NCBI GenBank assembly: GCA_012522335.1 | Contig: JAAYKP010000012.1 | Coordinates: 1 to 53,199 of the forward strand | DNA length: 53,199 nt | Reading direction: 5' to 3' | Source of the DNA: Bacillota bacterium | Lineage (GTDB): Bacteria > Bacillota > Dethiobacteria > Dethiobacterales > Dethiobacteraceae | Shown: positions 23,508 through 30,762 of the stretch, in pieces | Numbering within the stretch: position 1 is the first letter of the stretch | Layout: every line of letters starts with the position of its first letter | Program-made: the position numbers and the translations under genes | The notes under the pieces: generated by a model | Databases searched by the model: none | Seen by the model: the letters and a program-made list of their open reading frames with translations, nothing else | What the model was told of the DNA's origin: nothing

Positions 23508-24917
23508 TTAATACTTTCGCGAGCCGGTGTTACTTTTTACTGTAAAAATCCGCCGCAGCATTATTGACAGCAATAGCAGGCCGAGTACTGACAGGGGAAA
23601 ATAAGCAAAAATGCGCTTGATCTTAACGGCAGCTTTGTCAGCTGCTGTTATTTTTTCTTTTGCGTACAACGTAAAATATAAATCATCTGCGGGTAAAGCT
23701 GTAAACTCTGCACTGTACTCACGCTCTGCCGTCTGTTTTAAGGGCAGGCTGCTGTTCACAACATAAGGGGTTTCCGGGGGAGTGATAATCCTGATCTGCA
23801 GATTTTTAAAATGGCGCCAGTGCGCAGCCGGTTTCAGCAGATAGGTAAAAGAATACTGTGGACTGACAGTTTCCCTTTTATCCATAGTCCCGGAAGTAAC
23901 GTAACTAACGCTTACCTCTCTCACACTTTGCGGCGGAAATTCTACCGTATAGAGCAGCACCAGCATGCGCTCCTGCTCTGCCTGCGCCCATAGTTCTTCT
24001 GCTGCACAATATCCGAGATTGTAGGTAAACTGACGGTCAAGTGCTTCTGCGTACAGATTATATACCTGTGTTTCATCCAGCAGCGTTATTGCCGTTGTCC
24101 CAGGCTGCTGCCGGCTTAAGGTTAACAAGTATGGCTTAACCTGCTGTGCTTCAACAGTAATTTCTGCCGTATACAAGTCTGTACTATCTGTAAGCTCCCC
24201 GTCGGTATATGCCTGCACAGTAAAGTCTAATTCGCCGCCCAAGACAAAAATTGCTGCCTGCATAGGTTCTGCACACCAGCTTGTCAGACGTACTTTTTCA
24301 CCTTCACGCTCGAAACCGTTAAACCCATGACAGAGAATACTGATCTCCTCAGCATGATAGCTAAAACTTACAGCAAAATTGATGTTTTGCTCCGTGGTGG
24401 GACTAAGCATAAAGCGATACAGCCTGCCAACTTCCCCGGCCGAGAAATTGTCTGCATCATATTGCTGCCTGCTGACGGCAGACAATATATCCTGAAAAGT
24501 TAAACTATTTGAGGGAGCAGCCGCCGCGCCACTGTCCGCGAAGTCAAGGCGCGAACCCAGGTAGAGCTCAAATGGCAGCTCATGAGCATCGGCTTTGATG
24601 ACAATTTCAGCTGCATCCAGCATCTGTAGTCGTCCGCAAAAGGGGAAAGCCATCTGGACTGCCTGCTGCTCAGCGGTAGGATTGGACATCTGATAAGTGG
24701 CCGTAACTTTTCCCGCTAAATTGTAGGTAGGAGTATACTGCTGCGAAAAATCAAAAACAAGCTCTTCACTTTCTACAATCAGCGGTGTCTCTTTTTCAAT
24801 GGTCATCATTTCTGCAGCAGGGTACCCCTGCCAATAGACAGGCCCGGAATTGGCAGCAGCTGGGGTGAATAATGTGAGTATTAATAATAGCGTGATAATG
24901 GCTGCATACTTTTTCAT
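23508..24917 (-). CDS. secreted, C-terminally anchored protein of unknown function under a T-box
   Basis: The 469-residue protein has a signal peptide (MKKYAAIITLLLILTLFTPAAA, cleavage after AAA-N likely), a long extracytoplasmic beta-rich region and a single membrane segment near the C-terminus (about 438-458, FPLSVLGLLLLSIML) followed by a basic tail, so it is a type I membrane protein. The mature protein begins NSGPVYWQGYPAAEMM. No catalytic motif is recognised. A complete T-box leader with an apparent phenylalanine specifier lies directly upstream with its own promoter, and no other gene shares the transcript. Why a secreted protein should respond to uncharged tRNA is unexplained. Confidence 0.8.
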   Translation of the reverse strand: MKKYAAIITLLLILTLFTPAAANSGPVYWQGYPAAEMMTIEKETPLIVESEELVFDFSQQYTPTYNLAGKVTATYQMSNPTAEQQAVQMAFPFCGRLQMLDAAEIVIKADAHELPFELYLGSRLDFADSGAAAAPSNSLTFQDILSAVSRQQYDADNFSAGEVGRLYRFMLSPTTEQNINFAVSFSYHAEEISILCHGFNGFEREGEKVRLTSWCAEPMQAAIFVLGGELDFTVQAYTDGELTDSTDLYTAEITVEAQQVKPYLLTLSRQQPGTTAITLLDETQVYNLYAEALDRQFTYNLGYCAAEELWAQAEQERMLVLLYTVEFPPQSVREVSVSYVTSGTMDKRETVSPQYSFTYLLKPAAHWRHFKNLQIRIITPPETPYVVNSSLPLKQTAEREYSAEFTALPADDLYFTLYAKEKITAADKAAVKIKRIFAYFPLSVLGLLLLSIMLRRIFTVKSNTGSRKY

Positions 24918-24972
24918 CGTCTCACTTCCTTCCTTTCCCCCTTATCCGGGGGAAGGCTGCTTTCTTTTTTGT

Positions 24973-25254
24973 GAAAACAAAACGCCCCTGTTAGCTAACA
25001 GGGGCGAATAAATTATTCGCGGTACCACCTTGTTTTCGTTGTTAAAACAACCTCAGCGGGCAACCATCATTGCCCCTCCACGTTAACGGGTAGAACCCGA
25101 CACAGCCTACCGGGCCTCAGCCTTTCAGTGTGCGGCTCCTAGGATGAATTCACAGCTGAGATCTGCTTTCTCCCACCATCCGAAAGCTCTCTGTAAAGAT
25201 CAAATGAGCTGTTACGATTCCTCGTCATCGCCTTTATACCGATGAAATAATATT
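24973..25254 (-). ncRNA. T-box leader, phenylalanine-type specifier
   Basis: Read on the minus strand, Stem I contains paired ACAGCT/AGCTGT and GATGA/TCATC helices enclosing the specifier loop, with an AGAGAGC bulge and a GGATGGTGGGAG apical segment. In the 3' half of the loop the common pattern GAA-NNN-A reads GAA TTC A, placing the specifier UUC (Phe) at 25148-25146. The T-box AAGGTGGTACCGCG (25031-25018) can pair with an uncharged tRNA acceptor end. A 12-bp terminator stem (24983-25006) follows with TTTTGTTTT. The class is certain; the specifier call is by pattern. Confidence 0.92.
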
Positions 25255-25260
25255 ACACAC

Positions 25261-25289
25261 ATCTTATGCTAATGTTTGCTCTTTGTCAA
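25261..25289 (-). promoter_or_regulatory. promoter of the T-box leader
   Basis: TTGACA (25284-25289), 17 nt, TAAGAT (25261-25266) on the minus strand. Confidence 0.8.
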
Positions 25290-25309
25290 CAGCTTTTTTA
25301 TACTCGAGC

Positions 25310-26818
25310 TTACTTTTCGTTTAATTTGTCACGCTTTAATAATCGAGCGATCTTTTCTTTGCTGACCGGCACAAAATCTGCAATTTTCTGCTGCCACCGG
25401 ACAGTATATTGATCACCATGACGAATTAAATACATTATCGCATCACCGAGGGAGACGGCGGCATTTCTGATTTTTTCCTGGACAGAAGCCAGCCAGATAT
25501 CACCTTTTTCCGTATAAGGCAGCACCTGCTCAAACCATGGCGCTAATTGTTCACGAATGGCAGCCAAAGGTGTATTAAGAAAATAAAAGCCCAGCGCAAT
25601 CACCGCCGTGACAGCAAACATCCATAAGGCATTTCTGGCCGCAGTCCGATTTACATTACCGGCTCCGCCGCCGCCTTGTGCTGCAGGGCCTTCTTTAGGC
25701 ACAGGCGCTGCCTGCCGGTTTTCCTTAGTGTTTTCATCTTCCGGTCCGTAGAAATAATACGAAACTACATCTGCAAAAAGGGCAGCACCCTCCTCTGCTT
25801 GTTCACGCAGATTGAGATGAGTTCCCACCTCAATCAGCAAACTGGTCGGAGTTAAATCCTGGTTGTAATTGCCGCGCGCCATGAAAATCCCTTTAACCAG
25901 ATTGGGATGTATCTTATCAGCAGTATTTTTTAAGTCCAGGGCAAATTGACGGATAGTCTGCATATGGGGATTCTGTCTGCCCACCACAAATTGTACCTGT
26001 GTAACGGCTTCTCCGTCAACGGTGGCTGCATAAGCATTAGCAGGGCCGGCATCGCGGTGCACATCAAAAACCACATCCGGTCCCTTTTTTAATATTGCTT
26101 CGGCTGTAACCCGGGAGCGGCGGTAAGCACCACGGTCATGCGGTAAATGTAGTGTGTTGCTGCGTATTACTTTAATTTCCTTTTCCTTCAGGGCTGCAGC
26201 AAAAGCATCCCCTACCTTGTGAATACCGCCTTTACCATCGATGCTGTCTGTGCCGTCAGTAGGTACGTATGATTCAGCATTATGAGTATGATAGATACCA
26301 ATCAGACGTTTCGGGGCAGCCTGCGGCCGTAAATCTTCCTCCTCCTGCTCTTTTTTTGTTTTGTCAGCTTCTTTGTTTTTTGCCGCTTTTTTTTCCTTCT
26401 TTTCCTGCTTATTATCTTTTGGCTGCTGTACAGGGCGGACTTCACCGAAAAACCGCTGCTGCAGCATTACCAGCAGGCTTTCAGGTTCTGCCTCAAAATC
26501 AGCGCCAACATCTCGGACATAGCGCGCTTCAGCCACACGGTCACGTACGCGATGAACGCGATATAGTTGGTTCTGCGCAGTAAGATATTCATCACCGACA
26601 TGAATTTTCCGCCCTGTAACCATAATTTCTTTGCCGTCTTCGTCAACCATCCGGTAATATTTTTCCGCCCGCAAATCTTCTCTTGAGATTTCTCCCGTAT
26701 CAAAATTATCAAAGAAATCCCACCGTGAGCGGGAACCTGCCGGCAGGTCAGCCCGATTAAGCAAAAAAACGGAACACAAGGTCACCATCAACAAAAGAAG
26801 TAAGGTTTTTCTGTTCAT
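25310..26818 (-). CDS. spoIIP: stage II sporulation protein P-like amidase
   Basis: The 502-residue protein has an N-terminal membrane anchor (5-20), a region of about 110 residues, a very Lys/Glu-rich linker (about 135-165), and the SpoIIP amidase/endopeptidase domain with IGIYHTHNAESYVPTDG and, later, SLLIEVGTHLN, the metal-ligand motifs. SpoIIP cuts peptidoglycan with SpoIID during engulfment. It is longer than usual: after the catalytic domain comes a second hydrophobic segment (about 395-415) and a tail of about 85 residues. The start overlaps the upstream DUF1614 stop as ATGA. The family is firm; the role of the C-terminal extension is unknown. Confidence 0.9.
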   Translation of the reverse strand: MNRKTLLLLLMVTLCSVFLLNRADLPAGSRSRWDFFDNFDTGEISREDLRAEKYYRMVDEDGKEIMVTGRKIHVGDEYLTAQNQLYRVHRVRDRVAEARYVRDVGADFEAEPESLLVMLQQRFFGEVRPVQQPKDNKQEKKEKKAAKNKEADKTKKEQEEEDLRPQAAPKRLIGIYHTHNAESYVPTDGTDSIDGKGGIHKVGDAFAAALKEKEIKVIRSNTLHLPHDRGAYRRSRVTAEAILKKGPDVVFDVHRDAGPANAYAATVDGEAVTQVQFVVGRQNPHMQTIRQFALDLKNTADKIHPNLVKGIFMARGNYNQDLTPTSLLIEVGTHLNLREQAEEGAALFADVVSYYFYGPEDENTKENRQAAPVPKEGPAAQGGGGAGNVNRTAARNALWMFAVTAVIALGFYFLNTPLAAIREQLAPWFEQVLPYTEKGDIWLASVQEKIRNAAVSLGDAIMYLIRHGDQYTVRWQQKIADFVPVSKEKIARLLKRDKLNEK

Positions 26819-27444
26819 GCCCGGTGTCCCCCCTGCAGTCTTTCTACAATTTCGCCCATTAACTCTGCCAACAGTACAGCACCCATACCGGCAATTACTG
26901 CGGCACCATATACACCTGTTGAACCCAAAACAATAGGTACATGGAGCCGGTAGCGGTATAAGTTTTCCAACCAGGCAAATAAATCAGTAAGAATGACACC
27001 AAAGATACCGCCAATAAAGGCGCTGCGCCGGGAGCGCCCCAAAATATAAGCCGTGATGGCTGCCAGAATGGCAGGCATAAATAAGGGGTCAACTAAAAAG
27101 GCAGCAGAAGTAGGCTCCATCGGCAGCAGTTTTTCCGTCAGATAAACTAACACCGCCACCACGCCTGCAGTAATGAGGGCTCTTCTCTTTTCTTCCACCT
27201 CGTCTGCCGTCACAATTAAATATACTGCCACACCCACGGGAATCAATGCCCCGCCAATATTTAGGGACAATCCTGCATAGATGGGGATATTGGGTAAAAA
27301 GCCGGCCGCCAGCATGACCAGTAGAATAAGCAAAGCTTGTGTTTTCGTCAGGCGCATGCGATCCAGAACACGATGCAGGAAACCTAAATATATTAATGCC
27401 GTAAGCACGATTAAGCTTAACGTACTAAGATTTGTCGTAAACAC
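26815..27444 (-). CDS. DUF1614-like integral membrane protein
   Basis: The 209-residue protein is almost entirely hydrophobic with about seven membrane segments, starting FTTNLSTLSLIVLTALIYLGFL. The sequences GFLPNIPI...LSLNIGGALIPV and ITAYILGRSRRSAFIGGIFGVILTD fit DUF1614, a family of unknown function in spore-formers and archaea. An open frame extends to 27582, but GTG at 27444 follows AAGGGTG with 7 nt spacing and gives a sensible membrane start. It overlaps spoIIP by 4 bp, so the two are translated together and may share a sporulation role. Confidence 0.75.
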   Translation of the reverse strand: MFTTNLSTLSLIVLTALIYLGFLHRVLDRMRLTKTQALLILLVMLAAGFLPNIPIYAGLSLNIGGALIPVGVAVYLIVTADEVEEKRRALITAGVVAVLVYLTEKLLPMEPTSAAFLVDPLFMPAILAAITAYILGRSRRSAFIGGIFGVILTDLFAWLENLYRYRLHVPIVLGSTGVYGAAVIAGMGAVLLAELMGEIVERLQGGHRA

Positions 27445-27484
27445 TGTTACACACCCTTCTCTTTTTCTTACCTGAAGCCGTTTT

Positions 27485-27512
27485 AGTTTTCCCCTAAATT
27501 TGCAAGTAATGC
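27485..27512 (-). promoter_or_regulatory. possible forespore sigma-F/G promoter for DUF1614-spoIIP
   Basis: On the minus strand GCATT (27508-27512) and GGGAAAACT (27485-27493) resemble sigma-F/G -35 and -10 boxes. The spacer is 14 nt, slightly short. Confidence 0.3.
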
Positions 27513-27572
27513 ACCGTCTTCGCTGCGCCCTGCAAAGTTCTTCCCTGTCGCTCTGTCTCTGTGAAAAAAGGT

Positions 27573-27600
27573 AAAAAAACACACCCCGAAGGATGTGTTT
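27573..27600 (-). terminator. UUCG-tetraloop terminator on the minus strand
   Basis: On the minus strand AAACACATCC and GGGTGTGTTT form a 10-bp stem (one G-U) closed by UUCG and followed by a run of seven T. The nearest minus-strand gene upstream ends at 28117, beyond an opposing gene, so it may end that antisense read-through or act as an attenuator before DUF1614-spoIIP. Confidence 0.75.
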
Positions 27601-27676
27601 ACATAGGATAATACATTAATAGCTGTTAGACAGGTCGGCTTAGCCAAGAAAACTTTAGCTGAGGAGAGATGATCAG

Positions 27677-28105
27677 ATGCTGCGCAGTGTTGTACAAAAA
27701 ATGAAAAATGCGGCCCGGTTTCTTAACTACCCCATTTTGCAGTACATTCCCATTGCCATGCATAATTTAGTGCAAAATGACAACTGGCACAATCCCTTTA
27801 GCCAGGCAAGCCCACAGCTGCTGCATTTTCAAAACCAAGCGGCCTTTGAAAATGCTCTGCAGCATTATCAGGTAAGGCTTTCAGCACCACCGCCGCCCAA
27901 TGAGCTCTATTTAATCTGCCTTAACTTCAAAGCCGGTTTAGTTCTCTTTCGTTATTTAAGCTGTAAAATCATTGGCACACCGCAGCTTGGGAGCATCCAT
28001 GTCTTTTCTGTCACGAAAAAGTATTTTCCCCGTCGTATGATTAACTTTACGCTGTACACAGAGGAAGGTAAAAGAATACGCAGCATATCACAGGAAGTTA
28101 AGTAA
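27677..28105 (+). CDS. conserved-looking hypothetical protein
   Basis: This 142-residue protein has a good ribosome-binding site, GAGGAGA 8 nt before the ATG, which argues that it is real. It is Phe-, Leu- and Asn/Gln-rich, contains a PPPP stretch (about 73-76) followed by NELYLICLNFKAGLVLFRYLSC, and ends in a basic strand-like region. It shows no signal peptide, no clear membrane segment and no known motif. It lies alone on the plus strand, opposite to all neighbours, converging with the C26 peptidase gene 11 bp away. The function is unknown. Confidence 0.6.
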   Translation: MLRSVVQKMKNAARFLNYPILQYIPIAMHNLVQNDNWHNPFSQASPQLLHFQNQAAFENALQHYQVRLSAPPPPNELYLICLNFKAGLVLFRYLSCKIIGTPQLGSIHVFSVTKKYFPRRMINFTLYTEEGKRIRSISQEVK

Positions 28106-28116
28106 AGTTTAGCCTG

Positions 28117-28830
28117 TCAGCGGCGTTTGCGGCGGCGGTAGCATTCTGCAGCCTGAGAGAATGCTGCAAAGATGGCTGCTGCATGCCTGCAATCCTGCGC
28201 GAGCCATTCCGGATGCCACTGCACTCCCAGCGCAAAGCCAGGGCCCGGCAGCTCTACCGCTTCAATCACCCCATCAGCAGCCACGGCAGATACTATCATC
28301 CCGTCGCCGGGCATACGGATTGCCTGATGATGAAAACTGTTGACGCGAAAACTACGCGCACCGGTAATGCGGTAAAGCAGTGATGCTCTGCTGACACTGA
28401 CACTATGAATGGGGTAGTTGCGCGGCGCCTGCTGCTGATGCTGTACCTTTGCCCTACCTGTCAGGTCTTGATACAAGCTGCCGCCGGCAGCTACCGCTAA
28501 AACTTGGGCGCCACGGCAGATGCCGAGCAGCGGCATTTTGCTTTGTAAGGCTGCGCGGACCAAAGCAAGTTCCATACTGTCCCGGTCCGGCTGTACCACA
28601 CCTTGTGTCGGTGCCGCTTCTTCACCAAAATGGTAAGCATCAAGATCACCACCGCCGCTGAGCAGCAAAGCATCAACTGCCTTTAACATCTGCCGGTACA
28701 GCCCCTTTTGTCGGCAAACAGGCAGCAGCAGCGGTGCAGCACCGGCCGCAGCAACAGCCCTCACGTACGCTAATGAAAGTCTGTTCTCATATCCGACACG
28801 ATTGCAGGTAATACCGATGCGGACTGTCAT
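28117..28830 (-). CDS. class I glutamine amidotransferase-like peptidase C26
   Basis: The 237-residue protein has the catalytic triad of the PuuD/gamma-glutamyl-GABA hydrolase group: the nucleophile Cys in LLGICRGAQVLAVAAGG, and His and Glu in GVQWHPEWL. The start MTVRIGITCNRVGYENRLSLAYVRAV and LSGGGDLDAYHFGEE fit that group. Members hydrolyse gamma-glutamyl amide bonds, for example gamma-glutamyl-GABA in putrescine breakdown. No other puu gene is nearby. GGGAGG lies 6 nt before the ATG. A perfect palindrome (28856-28877) upstream may be its operator. Confidence 0.88.
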   Translation of the reverse strand: MTVRIGITCNRVGYENRLSLAYVRAVAAAGAAPLLLPVCRQKGLYRQMLKAVDALLLSGGGDLDAYHFGEEAAPTQGVVQPDRDSMELALVRAALQSKMPLLGICRGAQVLAVAAGGSLYQDLTGRAKVQHQQQAPRNYPIHSVSVSRASLLYRITGARSFRVNSFHHQAIRMPGDGMIVSAVAADGVIEAVELPGPGFALGVQWHPEWLAQDCRHAAAIFAAFSQAAECYRRRKRR

Positions 28831-28855
28831 GGGACAACCTCCCTATAAAAGCGAA

Positions 28856-28877
28856 ATACGTAACCGTAGTTACGTAT
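28856..28877. promoter_or_regulatory. perfect 9-bp palindrome between mazF and the C26 peptidase
   Basis: ATACGTAAC-CGTA-GTTACGTAT lies 26 nt upstream of the peptidase start. On the minus strand TTCGCTTTTATAG follows, so it may be a weak mazF terminator or an operator. Confidence 0.5.
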
Positions 28878-28892
28878 AGTCAGGTTGGATAA

Positions 28893-29252
28893 TTAAAAAT
28901 CTATCAATCCCAGGGAGATTTTGATGGCCTGATTTACTTTTTGCATTAATCGTTCATCCAGTTCGGTTACTTTATCCTGCAGACGCTGCTTATCGATGGT
29001 ACGGATTTGCTCCAGTAAAATGACTGAGTCTTTTTCCAATCCGTACTCGTCAGCTGCTATTTCTACATGTGTGGGCAGCTTTGCTTTATCAATTTGTGAA
29101 GTAATGGCGGCAATAATGACAGTAGGACTATACTTATTTCCCACGTCATTTTGTATTACCAGCACCGGGCGTACCCCGCCCTGTTCAGAACCGATCACAG
29201 GGCTTAAGTCCGCAAAGAAGATATACCCCCGCTTTACTTCAACTCTATTCAC
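28893..29252 (-). CDS. mazF: MazF/EndoA-type endoribonuclease toxin
   Basis: The 119-residue protein matches the Firmicute EndoA/PemK fold: [46 protein letters not shown], then [15 protein letters not shown]. These enzymes cut mRNA at short single-stranded sites such as UACAU; the exact site cannot be read here. The start is GTG overlapping the antitoxin stop as GTGA, after GGTGGG. Linkage to alr and a ribbon-helix-helix antitoxin is the conserved Firmicute arrangement and suggests a chromosomal stress module rather than a mobile one. Confidence 0.95.
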   Translation of the reverse strand: MNRVEVKRGYIFFADLSPVIGSEQGGVRPVLVIQNDVGNKYSPTVIIAAITSQIDKAKLPTHVEIAADEYGLEKDSVILLEQIRTIDKQRLQDKVTELDERLMQKVNQAIKISLGLIDF

Positions 29253-29521
29253 TTTTTTCCCACCAACAATTCTGCGATTAAATTGGCTTCGTTTTCCACC
29301 TCAAACGCCTCATTGGCTAAGCGCAAGTTTAATTTTGCCATCTCCGCGTACCCTTTACGCATTTTCTCCCGAATCTGCTGTTTTTCCCGCTCCGCAAGAT
29401 ATAAGCGCATCGCTTCACGAATAAAATCAGAGCGTGTTCTTTTTTCGGAAGCAACGATGTCATCTACCTCTTCCAACAAGTTGTGCGGTAAGCTTATCAT
29501 AATCCTTTTTGTTTCAGCCAA
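29249..29521 (-). CDS. mazE: MazE/EndoAI-type ribbon-helix-helix antitoxin
   Basis: The 90-residue protein begins [41 protein letters not shown], a ribbon-helix-helix DNA-binding domain, and ends with an acidic toxin-binding tail ([18 protein letters not shown]) like Bacillus EndoAI. It neutralises MazF and probably represses its own operon. TTG at 29521 lies about 8 nt after GGGGGG and matches the family N-terminus; an ATG at 29545 inside the alr end is possible but would place the purine run within the gene. Overlap with mazF ensures coupled synthesis. Confidence 0.92.
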   Translation of the reverse strand: MAETKRIMISLPHNLLEEVDDIVASEKRTRSDFIREAMRLYLAEREKQQIREKMRKGYAEMAKLNLRLANEAFEVENEANLIAELLVGKK

Positions 29522-29534
29522 GTAGAGCACCCCC

Positions 29535-30677
29535 CTAATTTTCATCTTCCCCCAAATAAACCCTTGGTACTCGACGACTTATCGCTGTAATTACTTCATA
29601 GTTAATGGTGTCTAACCATGAAGCAACCTCATCTACAGATAGCAGAGCACCATCCTGCTGCCCAAATAAGACAACCTCATCACCTGCCTGCACGCCAGGC
29701 ACATCCTGCACATTAATCATTGTCTGATCCATGCAGATACGCCCCACGACAGGTACACGCTGACCATGCACCAAGACCTGCCCGCGATTAGACAGCTGGC
29801 GTCTGTAACCATCGCCGTAACCAATATTCAGTGTAGCAATGCGTGCCGGCTGCGTTGTTACATAAGTGCTGCCGTAGGAAACACCGACACCGGCCGGCAC
29901 ATCTTTCAGATAAACTATTTTTGCTTTCAGTGTCATGGCAGGCTGCAGCTGAATCTGTGACCGGTTCACTTCAGCAGAAGGATACAAACCATAGAGGCCG
30001 ATACCTAAGCGTACCATATCAAGCTGGGCTTCCGGCATACTCATGGCCGCGGCACTGTTAGCCACATGTTTAAGGGGAATCTTAATCCCCTGAGCCTCCA
30101 AACGTTCTACCAAAGCGAGATAACGAGCCAGCTGGAGACGGGCAAAGGTCAAATCCTGCTGGTCTGCAGAAGCAAAATGTGTATACAGTCCTGTTATCTG
30201 CAGCCCCGGCAAAGCAGCAAGCTGCCGGATGAAGCTGTCTGCCTCCTGTGCTTGGCAGCCGACACGGGTCATTCCCGTATCAACTTTTACGTGCACCTCA
30301 AGTTTAGTTTTTGCCTGCACAGCCGCCTGCGAAAAGGCCTGCGCTTCCGGCAGGGTAAAAACAGATGGCGTTAGTCTGTATTGTACCAGGTAAGGTGCAT
30401 ACTCTTTCGGTGTATACCCTAAAATTAGAATCGGTGCAGTCAATCCATTTTCACGCAGCTCAATAGCTTCCTCCACCATGCCGACACTTAAAAACGAAAC
30501 ACCGGCGGCCACAGCCGTGCGGGCTACCTGAACAGCTCCGTGTCCATACGCATTGGCTTTCACAATGGCCATGAGCCGGGTCCGGGGTGAAATATGAGAG
30601 CGAAACTGCTGTATGTTATGTGTGATCGCGGCAAGGTCGATTTCGGCCCAGGTCGGTCTTAATGGGAGCTCGCGCAA
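29535..30677 (-). CDS. alr: alanine racemase
   Basis: This fold-type III PLP enzyme has the cofactor lysine in MAIVKANAYGHGAVQ (K40), the family PTWAEIDLAAI start and the catalytic Tyr in GVSYGSTY. It makes D-alanine for peptidoglycan. The open frame extends to 30848, overlapping lysC, but TTG at 30677 lies 9 nt after AGGTGG and gives a normal 381-residue length, so it was chosen. It follows lysC by 85 nt and precedes mazEF by 13 nt. Confidence 0.96.
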   Translation of the reverse strand: MRELPLRPTWAEIDLAAITHNIQQFRSHISPRTRLMAIVKANAYGHGAVQVARTAVAAGVSFLSVGMVEEAIELRENGLTAPILILGYTPKEYAPYLVQYRLTPSVFTLPEAQAFSQAAVQAKTKLEVHVKVDTGMTRVGCQAQEADSFIRQLAALPGLQITGLYTHFASADQQDLTFARLQLARYLALVERLEAQGIKIPLKHVANSAAAMSMPEAQLDMVRLGIGLYGLYPSAEVNRSQIQLQPAMTLKAKIVYLKDVPAGVGVSYGSTYVTTQPARIATLNIGYGDGYRRQLSNRGQVLVHGQRVPVVGRICMDQTMINVQDVPGVQAGDEVVLFGQQDGALLSVDEVASWLDTINYEVITAISRRVPRVYLGEDEN

Positions 30678-30762
30678 AACAGGGCACCACCTATCTTTAC
30701 AGTTAATATTGTATTCCACAGCAGACTTGATTATTCCTGCCGGTAATGATTGGCTGCTTGTT

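Noticed and set aside
24973-25254. T-box belonging to an aminoacyl-tRNA synthetase
   Set aside because: The leader points to lower coordinates and the only gene behind it before a convergent gene is the secreted protein; no synthetase is encoded in the window.
28893-29521. Mobile defence or plasmid addiction module
   Set aside because: alr-mazEF is a stable chromosomal arrangement in Firmicutes, and no integrase, transposase or attachment repeats were seen.
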